From positions 12,214,001-12,278,000 of the forward strand of contig NC_058195.1 in assembly GCF_907165205.1 (NCBI RefSeq): a stretch of 64,000 nt of DNA, read 5' to 3'. The number at the start of each line of letters is the position of its first letter. The stretch's first letter is position 1. A program made the position numbers and the translations under genes. Positions 1-11,737 of this stretch are shown piece after piece. Below the pieces are notes generated by a model, which was given only the letters and a program-made list of their open reading frames with translations, had not been told where the DNA came from and did not search any database. This DNA comes from Coccinella septempunctata. Lineage: Eukaryota > Arthropoda > Insecta > Coleoptera > Coccinellidae.

Positions 1-134
1 TTAGTGCTTTATGATGAAGGGTTTTCCCAAATTGAATTGAATTGAAAAAATCAGCAAAGTACTGATGAAACGTCGACTAAGTTGAAAAAAAACAGTGTTT
101 TCCTTCAGTCCTATAACCAATAATTCCCATAGGA

Positions 135-465
135 TATCATAATTATTTCTATTTTATTTTTTACATATATGCCCATACACTTTGATGTATATATCGACAT
201 TAGAATCATTTCTATTTTATTTTTTTCCTATCAAGTCCATACACTTTGATGTATATATGGACATTAGAATCATTTCTATTTTATTTTGTACTCATAAACC
301 CATACCCTTTGATGTATATTATATGGACATTAGAATTATTTCTATTTTATTTTTTACTTATAAACCCATACACTTTGATATATATTATATGGACATTAGA
401 ATTATTTTTATTTTATTCTTTACATATAAGGCCATACACTGTGATGTATATATGATTTATTTATG
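135..465. repeat. 62-66 bp tandem repeat, about five copies
   Basis: The motif CATACACTTTGATGTATAT recurs near 174, 238, 300, 366 and 432. It is separated by a conserved GACATTAGAAT..TTTCTATTTTATTTTTT segment. The open reading frames running through it are repeat-driven and repeat the same peptide, so I do not call a gene. Confidence 0.85.
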
Positions 466-540
466 AAGAAATATAGTGATATCATAGCCTACATATGTGT
501 TTTTTTTATTCAAGTCATCAAGCTTCTGAGAACATTGGAT

Positions 541-614
541 TTGAAACAACTCGTACTGGAATGCTAATATAGCATGTCAAGATGCTATATTAGCATTCCA
601 GTACGTTGTTTCAA
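541..614. repeat. Near-perfect hairpin (33-bp arms)
   Basis: Left arm 541-575 and right arm 582-614 are reverse complements except for an unpaired TC at 551-552. The loop is the six bases GTCAAG. Arms begin and end with TTGAAACAAC/GTTGTTTCAA. It could be a tiny MITE or a structured RNA. I see no flanking target duplication. Confidence 0.85.
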
Positions 615-695
615 TCCCGAACTTCAAAAATCAAATCAAATGATTTTAAATAAGAAGCATTTCAAATTTTCCCGCTCATTTGTTTCGAATTCCGG

Positions 696-709
696 CCGCC
701 AGAGGGCGC
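696..709 (+). promoter_or_regulatory. CTCF-like motif
   Basis: CCGCCAGAGGGCGC matches the vertebrate CTCF core consensus (CCASYAGRKGGCRS) at all but the third position, and contains the GGGCGC end typical of insect CTCF sites. It is a pattern match only. Confidence 0.35.
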
Positions 710-727
710 TTTTATTTCCTCGAACCA

Positions 728-741
728 CCGCATGGGGGCGC
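728..741 (+). promoter_or_regulatory. Second, weaker CTCF-like motif
   Basis: CCGCATGGGGGCGC lies 18 bp after the first motif in the same orientation. It keeps the GGGGGCGC half but departs from the consensus in the CCAG half. The pairing is the main reason to list it. Confidence 0.2.
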
Positions 742-1110
742 TGAAACTTGACCCCACTTCTTAGTAGGGGAGTTTCCCTTCTATATGGGTCTGTTCTGTG
801 GGTCCATCGTGTAACCGAAGCCATCGAAATGATAGACGTGCATTCGGATAATATTCCCTAATTACGGTCTATGACAAAGAACCAACATCCTCGATGGCGT
901 GCATCAGGGGAATTGATCATGATGGAATAACCGTATTTTAATCCATCTAACACCATCTCTTCATTAGTGCCGGTGCGGTTAGGTTGGGGCGGGATCTCAA
1001 TTCTTTACTAAATTAGTCTTCGCCTGCGAATTTTATAGAAATATTTATTATTCAATATTTCCAAGAAATGAGGGTCCAGCATAAGGGAAGAGGCACCCGA
1101 AATTTCGATA

Positions 1111-1120
1111 AATATAAAAG
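1111..1120 (+). promoter_or_regulatory. TATA-like box
   Basis: AATATAAAAG sits about 30 bp upstream of a non-repetitive stretch that continues into a pyrimidine-rich tract. No downstream coding exon is recognisable, so this is a weak promoter candidate. Confidence 0.15.
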
Positions 1121-1844
1121 AACTCCAAAACGGCTGAATCGATTCTGAGTAGAATCAATCCTGCATCCTGCAGACTAGAAGTTGGTTCTCTTGCTGCTAT
1201 CTTCTACTTCGTTTTCCAGTTGTTTTTTCTGTTTCATTTCAGTTTATTATTTATTTAATTATTCTCTCTGTTTTTCCTCTAGGTTTTCCCTCACCCTGGT
1301 CCTAGGTATCTTTATCATATCAAAATGTTGAATATCTGACACTATTCAGGATAAAATAATTTTTTTGTTTTTCCAATTTTCATTTTCGAGTTGACTTCGA
1401 AGAGCTCTCTGGAGTGCAATTCTCAATTGAATCATCAACTCTTTGCTTTTCTAGAATCTTCAAAACAATTTCAATGCACTCAATATTCTAGGACAGTAAA
1501 AGAACACCCTGATTTTCAGACATAATAGCAAATATATCATTTTAGGGGGGTCTAACCCCTTGCTCATTTTTGACCCAAAAAAATCGATATTTTCGAAATC
1601 TAGTTTTTGTGCTAGGGTGGAAGCCAGGGCAAAGCTGATTATAGAACCGGAAATACCAATTCGATCAGACGAATATTACAGGAGATATCGCAGACTGAAA
1701 TTTGCAATTTTTGAAAAATGCCATTTCCAAGATGAAGGAGATAGGTTTCTGAATTGCTCGCAATAGATTCAGCGTGTTCGAAAACATATATTTTCATACC
1801 AAAATTTCGAATATCTGACACTGTTCAGGAGGAAATAATTTTTT

Positions 1845-2325
1845 TCTTCACAATTTATACTTTCTCTTCTTTTATATCACTTTTCATAGCTTTCCATTCT
1901 TTCGTAGGCTCTTTTTGTCAGTTCTTTGATTGTTGTGTTTCCTCTTATCTCTCTGATCTCTTTGTTAATTGTGAACCACTCTGCTTCTAAGGCTTCTCTT
2001 AGGGTTATTTTTTGAATGAATTTCCATTTTTTTGAGTTGATTATTATTCATTATTGAAATTTCACCTCTGTATGTCATAGTCGGTTTAATTATTGCTTTG
2101 TGAAGTCTGGGTTCAGTTTGCTCTTTCAGTTTATGAGGGGATAGAGATATCTTTTTGTACTTCTTGCTTTTTTTGCTGTTTCCTCTATGTGTTCATTCAT
2201 ATTTAAGACTTTATTCATTCTTATTCCTAGATATTTGACTTCATTTTGCCATTTTATATCTTTGTCATTAGTTTTAAACTTCATCTTTGGATTATGTTTC
2301 TTGATTTTATATTGCAACATATTCG
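1845..2325 (-). pseudogene. LINE reverse-transcriptase ORF2, C-terminal remnant
   Basis: Minus-strand translation gives KWQNEVKYLGIRMNKVLNMN followed by HIEETAKKARSTKRYLYPLIN. This is the typical post-catalytic 'K-x-YLG-x-x-x-D' segment of non-LTR retrotransposon reverse transcriptases. A shifted frame further on reads RLHKAIIKPTMTYRGEIS and a basic tail, like the usual 'LYKS.I.P.LTYG' region. Frames are broken, with no catalytic domain or 5' part. It is probably a dead 5'-truncated copy of a Jockey/RTE-like clade. The family placement is from motif memory, not alignment. Confidence 0.6.
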
Positions 2326-2330
2326 ATTAA

Positions 2331-2794
2331 TCTTTTAAGAACACTAGATATCACCCACGTCTTCAAGTTTTCTCATTATGACCATTACGTAACATAAAAA
2401 TACAAAAAACTATTGAACCTAAGTTGGACGCTATCTTTTATTCGAACGTTTTGTAATATGAAAGTATTCTTAATATTTTCTCGTATAATGCACCGTTTTC
2501 GAGTAATTTGATGTTCAAAAATTGAAAAGTATCTGTGACATTTGAAAAATTGAGTATTTTGGCTGAATGCAACTCTGTTCAAAAGATCCACAAATGTGTA
2601 GTGTCACAGATTTAGCTAGTTATTCTGAAGGTAATTTTTTTTTTCAAGGGGTGGCACAGCCCATTATGAAAACTTAAAATGGCTATATCTTTTTATCAGG
2701 GCCGAATCAGAAAAAATGGTATAGGAAAGAAGTGTTTCTTTTGACCCCAAGAATCTACTGTTAAAATATTTGTACGAGTCAAAGATTCGCCCTG
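2331..2794. mobile_element. Fragment of MITE family B
   Basis: This is the reverse complement of much of the element at 6575-7597. Shared signatures are GGTGGCACAGC, AAAATGGCTATATCTTTTTATC and the end TTTGTACGAGTCAAAGATTC..CCCTGTA. It keeps one CCCTG|TA terminus (2791-2796). The other end is missing and abuts the LINE remnant. Confidence 0.65.
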
Positions 2795-2796
2795 TA

Positions 2797-3546
2797 TACT
2801 TTAGGAGTGATTAAAGTGTTACCGAAAACATTTTCGTAGGTTAGCAAATGATATAAGATGAAATGATGTACATATCAATTAGAGCTGTGGTGTTGACCTT
2901 TATTACCATCTGCAGAACTCATAAAAGCAGTTATTTCTATAATAATATTCCTTCGCCGTTCTTTTCACACCAATCAAAAGAATGTCAATTGAGGCGACAT
3001 TCTTAATTAACCGTAGTATTACATCTCCGGCATAAGAAGCATTGAGAGATATCTCTCGGATCTCACAAGTGAGCTCTTTTCAAGAAGATGTTAAGATAAC
3101 GGTGAAAACTATGTCGCTCACATAGTAATAAACGTCACAACGGTAGACAGAGGGACAATTTTGTAATTTCATGGCTCACAGAAATGTGGAAACGAAATAT
3201 GGGTTCATTATTTTCCAGGAATACCTATTCGACTGGCCGGAAAATATAGACACGTCCGTTGTAACGTGCATCATAAATCTCAATCTTCCTAAATTAGAAG
3301 AAGTTTCCCAAGCGTACCTTTCAAGAAGCTTTGTTCAATAAGGTATGTCACTTGTTTAAATCATGTCATTTGTAACTTCTTCACACAAAATTTTCAACTT
3401 GAAATATTCAACCTTTGACCTTTTCCAATGAAGATAAAAAATACTCAGAATATTGCAACTTTCACATTGCCAAATCAAACTTGAAATAAATATTCCTGCT
3501 AATACCAAGCTTCGATATAATGGTACAACTAATCAATGATCCGATA
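2797..3546. other. No recognisable feature
   Basis: AT-rich sequence with no sizeable open frame, no inverted repeat I can pair and no match to the repeat families elsewhere in the window. Confidence 0.5.
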
Positions 3547-3548
3547 TA

Positions 3549-4020
3549 CAGGGTGTCTGTAAACAAATGTGAAGGACTTAGGGAAATGATTCCTCTATGA
3601 TAATAAGTAGGGTTAGTTCCTATAATTTTTTTTCGAAATTGATCTCCCTTCCAAGATACAGGCTTTGGAAGGCGATGACGAGTTGGCAGTTCTTAATTTT
3701 CTTAAGAGGTCTAAAAATCACTGAGTCATAAAACTATTCATAATATGAAGCACTAAGTATGATTTTACTTCAAAAATTGTTTTCGTGAAATAGATTTTCA
3801 AAAAATAGTATTCTCTTATGGTTTCCCATTCAATTCTGGAGCTGAAAAGTCCAGAGGCTTTTTTTTCCACCTTAAAAAAAATTAACTCGTCATCGCCTTC
3901 CAAAGGCTGTATCTTGGAAGGGAGGTCGATTTCGAAAAAAATTTATAGGAACTACCCCTGCTTATTTTCATCGAGAAATCACCTCCCTAAAGTCCTTCGC
4001 ATTTGTTTACAGACACCCTG
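3549..4020. mobile_element. Hairpin MITE with long terminal inverted repeats
   Basis: It starts CAGGGTGTCTGTAAACAAAT and ends with the inverse GTTTACAGACACCCTG. TA dinucleotides flank both ends (3547-3548, 4021-4022). The inverted arms are about 150 bp long and include AAGGCGATGACGAGTT and its complement, so most of the element can fold back. TA targets and CAGGGTG ends suggest the Tc1/mariner group (inference). Confidence 0.8.
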
Positions 4021-4124
4021 TATTATACTCTATTTTTTGCATGTTTTCGTCAATGAATATCCTGTATTTCGAAAATGACTCGATTCATTTTAATGAATTT
4101 TCGATATACTGTTTAATTTTAGTA

Positions 4125-4450
4125 TTCCGAGCAGGGTTGGGCAGTATTTTTAATTACTTGGAATTAAAAAACGTAATTGAAATACAATTAGATATTTGGT
4201 ATTTCTAATTTAAGTACTTCTTCAAAATGAATTGATATTCCAAATACCTATCGCTGTTAGATTGTATTCAAAACAGGATTTGGTAGAATTTGAATTACTT
4301 GTAATTGAAATATAAATACAAATTTGGTGTTTGTAATCCAATTACTTCATAAAAGGGTAATTTGTAATTGATATTTCAAAAACTGACGCTGACGTCAGTA
4401 TTTCAAATACTTACGCCTTCAAAATACATTTTTACATAAATACATTTAGC
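4125..4450. repeat. Diverged repeats with AGGGTTGG(G)CAGTATTT start
   Basis: Units near 4130 and 4270 share GGGTTGGGCAG..ATTACTT.GAATT, followed by runs of AATTGAAATACAA and TTCAAAATG. Related copies occur at 5500-5650 and 5862-6000. The start resembles hAT-type MITE ends. Copies are diverged and their boundaries unclear. Confidence 0.45.
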
Positions 4451-4509
4451 GATCATATTAATGGGTGAGTCTACAGAAAAAACCCTTCGAAAGGTCTCGT
4501 TTGCAAAAT

Positions 4510-5403
4510 TGTATTTGAAGGTGAGGCTTTTTTTGCAACAGAAGGTAGAACTGGTCCGAATGCAGCGTTTCATCAAAAATCACCCATACAAAACTTTCAA
4601 AATGACAAAGTTGAAAAAAAAAAATTGAAAATGATTACTGAAATAGATCCTAATACGACCCTAAACCGTTTGTTCGCTGAATTATCGTAAAGCAGTGGGG
4701 AAAAACTTAACTCCTGATTCCACCATGTGGTTTCGTTTAGGATATTGGCTCGTTCGATATTTACGTGGTAATGAAAATGGAAACTTAGGATTGCCGAATT
4801 TTTCTCATTATTTTTTAGTAACTTACACGATTTTATGAAACGACTCATTTAAATACCAACTGAAAGAAGAGACTTAGGACACAAGTGTAAAAAATAGAAT
4901 ATTACTTCAAAATCTCACCAATAAAATTCGTCCAAATTATTCACGAATTTTTTCACAATGGTCATCACAATCCTCTTGTTCGAACATTCCAGCAATCATC
5001 GTAAAAATGGGATGAAATGGGGAAACATCATAGCACTTTTTCAACATAACCAACATAAGCACTTTCAAGAAACTGCCTCTATTTCTTAAATTTTTTTTTC
5101 ACCCAAAATAGCACTATACAACAATTATGATTCTCTCAATAGTGATCTGATGCATTTAATCCGATGAACTTGGTACTGAACTATTTATTGTAGAGACATA
5201 TGTCTATGTTTTGTTTCGTTTTTGCTATGCCGGAGTCACCTTCCACAGTACCGTACATGAAATTCAATGAAATTTTGTCGAACTTCTAGGGGTTGTATCT
5301 TAGCGATCTTGGATATTTTATATAGATAATTTTTGGTTAAACTACTTATTTTGATGAGTTCTACCTTCTGTCAAAAGAAAAGCCTCGCCTTTAAAAACAC
5401 CCT
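4510..5403. mobile_element. MITE family A copy
   Basis: The ends carry the inverted motif GAAGGTGAGGCTTTTTTT (left) and AAAGCCTCGCCTTTAAAAACACCCT (right). The interior (GTCGAACTTCTAGGGGTTGTATCT, CACGAATTTTTTCACAATGG) is shared with copies at 8120, 10078 and 15904. The left CAGGGTG terminus is mutated or lost. Confidence 0.7.
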
Positions 5404-5494
5404 AAATAGGTCAGTTTTCAAACTGCAATTGTCATTTTTAACGTTATTTTAAACGGTTATAATCATAGTTTCAGTGTATTCGAAATACTATCAC

Positions 5495-6010
5495 ACTATC
5501 AGGGTTGGTCAGTATATGAATTACTTGTTATTAAAATAAGTAATTGAAATACAATTGACAATTCAACGACTTCTTCAAAATGTAATTCGCAATTGGTATT
5601 TCAAATAACAGACTCTGAGCAGTTTTGTAGTTGTTATTTCAAATTTCAAATACTTATGGCTTAAAAATACATGAGAACGTAAATTCAATCTTATTGATGG
5701 GTGAATACTGCAGAAAATAGCGTTCACTTTTCAAACTTTGCAATACTGCACAATATACTGTAGGTACCTGAAATTGTCAGGTGTTTTGTCAATTGTTATT
5801 GTCATTCATAAACGGATATTTTTATGGGGTTTATGTGTATTTAAAATTTAAAATAATGTCAGGGTTGGGCATAATTTGAATTACTTATAATTTGATATCT
5901 CTATTGAAATATTCTCTAATTTACAATTGGTATTTAAAATTCCGCACGCTGAGGTATTTTGTTGTAGGTAAGTATTTAACATACTTGTGGCTTCAAAATA
6001 TTTTAACATA
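5495..6010. repeat. Further AGGGTTGG-type diverged repeats
   Basis: Two copies (near 5500 and 5862) of the AGGGTTGG..ATTACTT unit described at 4125-4450, each followed by AT-rich sequence with TTCAAAATA motifs. Confidence 0.4.
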
Positions 6011-6159
6011 AATTCAATTAGGATCTTTTTCATAGGTCAATCCTACTTTCGTAAGCAAAATTGCGACCGCTAATCCTCCAAATCATTTTCAAACTTTGCC
6101 ACATTGCCCAATGTAGGTACATTTGCATTTTAACTAATTATGCTATGTTCTTCCATAAT

Positions 6160-6572
6160 TCTGTTCATTATTTCCAATTCGTGTACCCTTTTCAGGGTCC
6201 GTTCATTTAAGAACACAGAATTCACTCTCTGCAGTATCTCCAATCCAAAATATACTTCACGACAGTTGTGAACCGAATTTTTTCGTGTAGGAAATAGCGC
6301 GAGCTCGAACCACCTTTAAATTGAACAGTTATAAATAGCAGCAACGGAAAGGGGACCCTCAAACCGGATACCGATATTCCCACACGGTAGAAAGCGACAG
6401 TGAAGTTGTCAACAGAATCTGTTTACTACCAATTCGTTACCACAAGTGGGTGGATTATCTAAATGTTGGATTTCGATTAGTCCCATTCAACGGGATGAAA
6501 TCAGATGGATCAGAACCAGACCGCCGAGGTCATAAACATCAAGATGGCAGGGTTTGAAACGATGCGTTGATA
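6160..6572. other. Non-repetitive stretch between MITEs
   Basis: This is unlike the nearby repeats and contains mixed-composition sequence with a TATAAATAGCAGC motif near 6330. The only ATG context of note (ATGGCAGGGTTTGAAACG, near 6543) hits a stop after a few codons. I can assign no function. It may be ancestral intergenic or regulatory DNA. Confidence 0.3.
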
Positions 6573-6574
6573 TA

Positions 6575-7597
6575 CAGGGTGAGTCTTATGACTCGTACAA
6601 ATATTTTTTAAGAGTAGATTATTGAGGTCAAAAGAAACACTTTTTTCCTACACCATTTTTTCTGATTCTGCCCTGATAAAAAGATATAGTTATTTTAAGT
6701 TTTCATAAGGAGCTGTGCCACCCCTGGAAAAACAAAATTACCTTCACAATAGCTACCTGAATCTGTGACATTACACCTCTGTGGCGATCTTTAACAGAGT
6801 TGTATTCACCCAAAGTACCCAATTTTTCGAATTTAACAGATACTTTTTAATTTTTGAACATCAAATTAGGTACTAAAAAACGGCGCATTATACGAGGAAC
6901 TATGAAGAATACTTCTATTTCACAAAACGTTCAAATATTCATTAGATAGCGTCCAACTTAGTTTCAAGAGTTGGGTTCTTTGAATTTTTGGTATTTTTAT
7001 GGAACGTAATAGTCATGATGAGAAAACTGGAAGACGTGGGTGATATCTTGTGTTCAAATTTATTCTGGGAGAATTCTGCATTTCTTAATAAACTTCTTAG
7101 GGTTTTCACTCCCAATCTCTGAAACAAAATCAATTAAAAATGAAATAAACGATTTGCTCCTGCGTAAATTCTTGCATTAATTTGTTACAACATAAAATTA
7201 TAATTTCAACGTTCTTTATTTTCAGTTCATTGTCAGGCAACAATTTTTTCTAGTTGATTTGCTCCTGACAAATTAGTGCAAGAATTTACGCAGGAGCAAA
7301 TCGTTTATTTCATTTTTAATTGATTTTGTTTCAGAGATTGGGAGTGAAAACCCTAAAAAGTTTATTAAGAAATCAAAAAAGATTCATCGATTAAATGAAA
7401 AACTATATTCCGAAATTCATTTCATTCGATAAAAACATTTGTGAGATAGAACTAAAAATTACATTTTTAATGGTTTTTCAACAGTCTGTATCGTTTGAAC
7501 CGAGCTGATTCGGAAAAAATGGTGAAGGCAAAAAGTGTTTCATTTGACATCGAAAATTTACTGTTCAAATATTTGTACGAGTAAAAAACTCATCCTG
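6575..7597. mobile_element. MITE family B copy
   Basis: It begins CAGGGTGAGTCTTATGACTC, then CGTACAAATATTT. It ends AAATATTTGTACGAGT, then AAAAAACTCATCCTG, with flanking TA on both sides (6573-6574, 7598-7599). Another element (7081-7372) is nested in the middle. Related pieces occur at 2331, 32801, 41594 and 47563. Confidence 0.75.
7081..7372. mobile_element. Nested inverted-repeat element
   Basis: Arms of about 105 bp start TTTCTTAATAAACTT and end AAGTTTATTAAGAAA. Both arms contain the paired motif CGATTTGCTCCTGCGTAAAT. The unpaired centre is about 80 bp. A second, shorter copy lies at 55,236-55,415. It is clearly inserted inside the family B element. Confidence 0.75.
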
Positions 7598-7599
7598 TA

Positions 7600-8119
7600 T
7601 ACAGTAGGTCCAAAATGAATTGAAAGACTTGAAATACCTCATATTACAGATATAAGGCGCTGAAAAAAAAATACAAAAATGTTCAATCGTTGTATATTTT
7701 ATTTTCTATCAATAAAGGCGTTAACAAGCAGCACTGAGCTACTCTTTCATCACTTTCTCTTGGACCACTCCTAATTTAGCAGTCCAACAAGAAAAATAAG
7801 AACAAAGCTAACGAACCATCCTAAATATCATCCTAAAAGTCCAATAGAAAGAACAGATATCTTGGGGTTAGAGGAATTTTTGATTTGTTTAACCGTATGT
7901 CTCAGGAAATTGAAAGACTTCGAGAATATTTCCTGGAAAAGGCCTTTTCATCAGAACTTCATCGAGTAGTTTGTGAATCTGATGATTCTACTCCGTTGAA
8001 GGTGCAACAGGATGACTTGAAAATCTTAGAACACTCTGCAGAGAGCAAAATGCAGTAAGTGATTGGTAAATCTTTGCATGGTAGACACCAAAATAAGGTC
8101 AACCATGATTAAGTCGATG
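7600..8119. other. No recognisable feature
   Basis: AT-rich with only short open frames. I see no repeat match. Confidence 0.45.
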
Positions 8120-8842
8120 CAGGGTGTTTCCAAAAGTGAGGCTTTTTTTGACAGGAGGTAGAACTCATCAAAATAGGTCGTTTAACCAAACATTGTCTAT
8201 ATAAAATATCCAAGATGGCTGAGATACAACCCCTAGAAGTTCGACAAAATTTCTTTAAATTTCAAGTACGGGACTGTGCAAGATTACTTCGGCATCGCAA
8301 ATACGAAACAAAACATAAACATATAGCTGGATAATGAATGGTTCAGTATCAAGCTCATCGGGTTAGATGCATCTAAATTATTCACGAATTTTTGCACAAT
8401 GGGCATCCCAATCTTCTTGTTCGAACATTCCAATAATCGTCGTAAAAATGGAATGAAATGGGACAACATCATAGCACGTTTTCAACATAACTAACATAAG
8501 CACTTTCAAGAAACTGCCTCGATTTTCTACATTTTTTCTACCCTAAATTGCACGATAGAACAATTATGATTATCTCAAAAGTGACCTGATGCATCTAATC
8601 CGATGAACTTGGTACTGAACCATTGATTGTCCAGCCATATGTTTATGTTTTGATTCGTTTTTGCGATTCCGGAATCACCTTCCACAGTCCCGTACTTGAA
8701 ATTCAATGAAATTTTGTCGAACTTCTAGGGGTTGTATCTCGGCCATCTTGGATATTTTATATAGACAATTTTTGGTTAAACAACTCATTTTGATGAGTTC
8801 TATTTTCTGTCAAAAAAAAGCCTCACCCTTGAAAACACCCTG
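8120..8842. mobile_element. MITE family A copy
   Basis: It runs CAGGGTGTTTCCAAAAGTGA to CACCCTTGAAAACACCCTG. Inverted arms carry the paired segments AAAATATCCAAGATGGC and CTAGAAGTTCGACAAAATTT over roughly 370 bp each, leaving almost no unpaired core. TA follows the right end; the left flank is TG. Confidence 0.75.
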
Positions 8843-9377
8843 TATATCTGAGTCAAACTATTGGGTTTCAAGATTGTCATCCAGGATCAAGCAACAAAAG
8901 ACACAAAATATTATGACATACTGCACTAATTAACTTCAGAAAACGCGACCAATTTGTTCGTCTTCATATGAATATTCAATGCTAACTTGATTTAACGAAA
9001 CAATGGTGCGTTACATAACTCGCATTCTAGAATATTATTATCAATTCCTGGAGGAAATGTTATAATAGTCTTTGTTCTTCCTTGAGCTAGGGAAAGTCAA
9101 AAAGTGAAAATGTTTAGCGAAATAATAACCGGCTAGGTACCAATTAAAGTAAGTAGTTGAATTAATTTTAATTAATTTACACGTAGATGATCAGTCGATT
9201 ATGATTATCAGAATGGTCATCTGTACAATGTTTTTCAAAACATATTGATTTTTATAAGCTTGTAAGTAGGTTTTCATGAAGAATTCGAGGGGGTGGTACC
9301 TATTACTTTATAGTTTGTTTGTTGATAAGGGGGGTTACATTTAAGTGCGACTTTATAACCCATAACCTTATATAATT

Positions 9378-9496
9378 AAATGGGGAACATTCCACCGAAG
9401 AAGAGCAGATGCTGACCATACTTTCGTTCTCATTTGGCCTCGTCAGAGAAAACCATGATCAGCATATGCTCTTCTTCGGTGGAACGTTCTCCATTT
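9378..9496. repeat. Inverted repeat, 38-bp arms and 43-bp loop
   Basis: Left arm 9378-9415 (AAATGGGGAACATTCCACCG...) pairs with right arm 9459-9496 (...CGGTGGAACGTTCTCCATTT) with a few mismatches, including AACATTCC opposite GGAACGTT. The CCTGACGATGGCAA motif just after it resembles repeat sequence. Sequence on either side (8843-9377, 9497-10077) shows nothing I can name. Confidence 0.7.
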
Positions 9497-10077
9497 AGTT
9501 GTCCTGACGATGGCAAATTGGCTAGTTCATATCCATATCGGCGGGTGGTATGCATCTGAATTAATTCTTATTATTGTATTCATTGCCTCCCTGTTAAAGC
9601 GTGATAATTTCTTCATTATTGGAAATACTGATTCTTTGTTCGGAATTTCACTTGTGCTTTCATGATAGCTTATTCCGAATGACAAAGAAAATGCTGGTCA
9701 ATGCGGGCCAACGGATATGTATCTTCCGCTTCCGTCAATATGAGAAAGTCATCAATCAATCATTCAAAAGAACGTCCGTCTAATTTTGGAAACTTTAAAA
9801 GTTATACCGAATGAAAAGAGGTTCATCGGAAATAGAAAACTCACGAAATAGGAAAAGACTGGTGAAAAGAGAACTGGAATAAATTGTGCAAGCATTCATC
9901 GGCCAATTCTTTGGGATGGATGACATATTTATCTGTTTATCCTTCCAGGTACCAATAGGTAACTTCAGCCCTGAATGCAATAGTTGGACCTCTACTGTGA
10001 TAAACGATCGCTTTATTGAAAACCCTAAAAGCAGAAGTTCCCAAAATTCGTTTAACTCCAGTAGTTATCTAAAGGTA

Positions 10078-10607
10078 CAGAGTGTTTTCGAAGGTGAGGC
10101 TTTTTTCTAACAGAAGGTAGAACTCATCAAAATAAATCGTTTAACCAAAAATTGTCTGTATAAAATATCCAAGATGGCTGAGATACAACCCCTAGAAGTT
10201 CGACAGAATTTAATTAAATTTCAAGTACGGGACTGTGGTAGGTAACTACGGCGTCGATAAAACGAAACAAAACATAAACAAATGGCTGGACAATGAATGG
10301 TTCAGTACCAAGTTCATAGGATTAGATGCATCAGGTCACTTTTGAGAGAATCATAATTGTTATATCGTGCAATTTAGGGTGAAAGAAATGTACAAAGTCG
10401 AGGCAGTTTCTTGAAAGTGCTTGTTGTTAGTTATGTTGAAAAAGAGCTATGATGTTTCCCCATTTCATCCCATTTTTACGACGATTGTTGGAATGTTCGA
10501 ACAAGAAAATTGTGTTGCCCATTGTGAAAATATTAGTGAATAATTTAGACGAATTTTATTGGTGAGATTTTGTATTATTATTCTATTTTTTACACTTGTG
10601 TGTTAAG
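10078..10607. mobile_element. MITE family A, half copy
   Basis: One terminus (CAGAGTGTTTTCGAAGGTGA) and about 500 bp of the family A interior are present. The opposite arm is absent, so it is truncated. Confidence 0.65.
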
Positions 10608-10608
10608 C

Positions 10609-10656
10609 CCGTTTGTGACAGCCGAGAATTCTCTGTAGAATTCTCTAGCAAACGGC
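10609..10656. repeat. Nested palindrome
   Basis: CCGTTTG...CAAACGG encloses GAGAATTC-TCTGTA-GAATTCTC, giving a compact stem with one asymmetric bulge. It sits exactly where the family A copy loses similarity. Confidence 0.6.
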
Positions 10657-10659
10657 AGA

Positions 10660-11737
10660 GACTATTTTGTATGCAACTGAACAGTGAATTTTACAGAAAG
10701 TGCGCGTATGTATATCTAAAATAACTGTGGTACCTTAGGTACATTAAAAACTAGTACATACAATTCTTTTTGAAATCGAAAATAGCAACAATACATGAAG
10801 TAACATTCGTTACTTGAGAACTGAGCAAACATTCCACAGCAAGCAAAGTTTTCCAACTCTGGCAATTAAAAAACCTTGTTGCAAAATTCCAATTTCCATT
10901 ACCTATCTAATAATTATGATTGTAATGTAAAAATCCATTAGTGAGTGAGGGTATATGTATATACTATTACCACCTGAGGATGATATTATGATGGTAGTGG
11001 TTATATAACTCCTAGTGAAAATCATGCGTTTTAGTTTCTAGTTTAGTTAGACTCCAAGTCGGCTAAACTGGCAAGAAAAATGTACTTAGTAACAAGATTT
11101 TTTGGCACTATTAGTCGGCATTTCAAAATCCATGAACTGTCCATATATTCTTCCAAAACTCAAGTAAATTTTCCCACAAGTTTGGATGTAACCTGTTCTA
11201 AATATAACTTCCCAACGTGATCCGAAAATATGCGCTAATTAGATGGATTACTTTTTGGGGACCACATGTTGGGAACCACTGCAGTAGAGGAACCCCTAGC
11301 CCCCGAAACGGAGGGTGCCTTATCGAATACACAGACACAGGCAGTCTCCGATTCTCCACACATCTAAATCCACCCCCACGGATCGTAAATTGTCTGGTCG
11401 CAGGTAGTATAACTTTGTCCCGCTAGTGTAGAAATGTTTCATTTTCAGCAACCGGCAGAATATTGGCCAATAAAAGGGCCTTATAGTTCTCGAGGCACAT
11501 CTGTCCGACGACCTCAAATGTCAAACAAAGAACCTGAATACGACGAGCCCTAAACATGAAATTATGAAGAAGGATGGATCCGTAGTCAGGGACGCTCAAA
11601 ACTGAAGCTTCCCTGATACATTTTATTTTCTTGACCATTTCAACAAAATCGATCAAAATAACTCACTAATGGATTTTTTATATTGGGAACATAAAATTTT
11701 ATTCCAGCAATTTTGCTGAATTTTACAAAATCAGCAG
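10660..11737. other. Mixed sequence with an isolated hAT-like terminus
   Basis: GTTGGGAACCACTG near 11,268-11,282 is the inverse of the CAGTGGTTCCCAAC end common in hAT elements; I cannot find its partner. The minus strand from 11,640 to 11,426 has an open frame (VPDYGSILLHNFMFRARRI..) that ends without homologues I recognise and continues in broken form. It may be a transposon remnant. Confidence 0.3.

Larger units (their letters stand above)
631..1350. other. Non-repetitive, relatively GC-rich stretch without a recognisable gene
   Basis: This stretch does not match the transposon families elsewhere in the window and is less AT-rich than its surroundings. It contains two CTCF-like motifs and a TATA-like sequence, listed separately. 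No open frame has recognisable protein similarity. It could be a regulatory region or the edge of a gene or ncRNA lying mostly outside what I can recognise. Confidence 0.35.

Noticed and set aside
182..466. Open frames with repeated YMDIRIISILF-like peptides
   Set aside because: They are translations of the 62-66 bp tandem repeat; two frames are open for the same reason.
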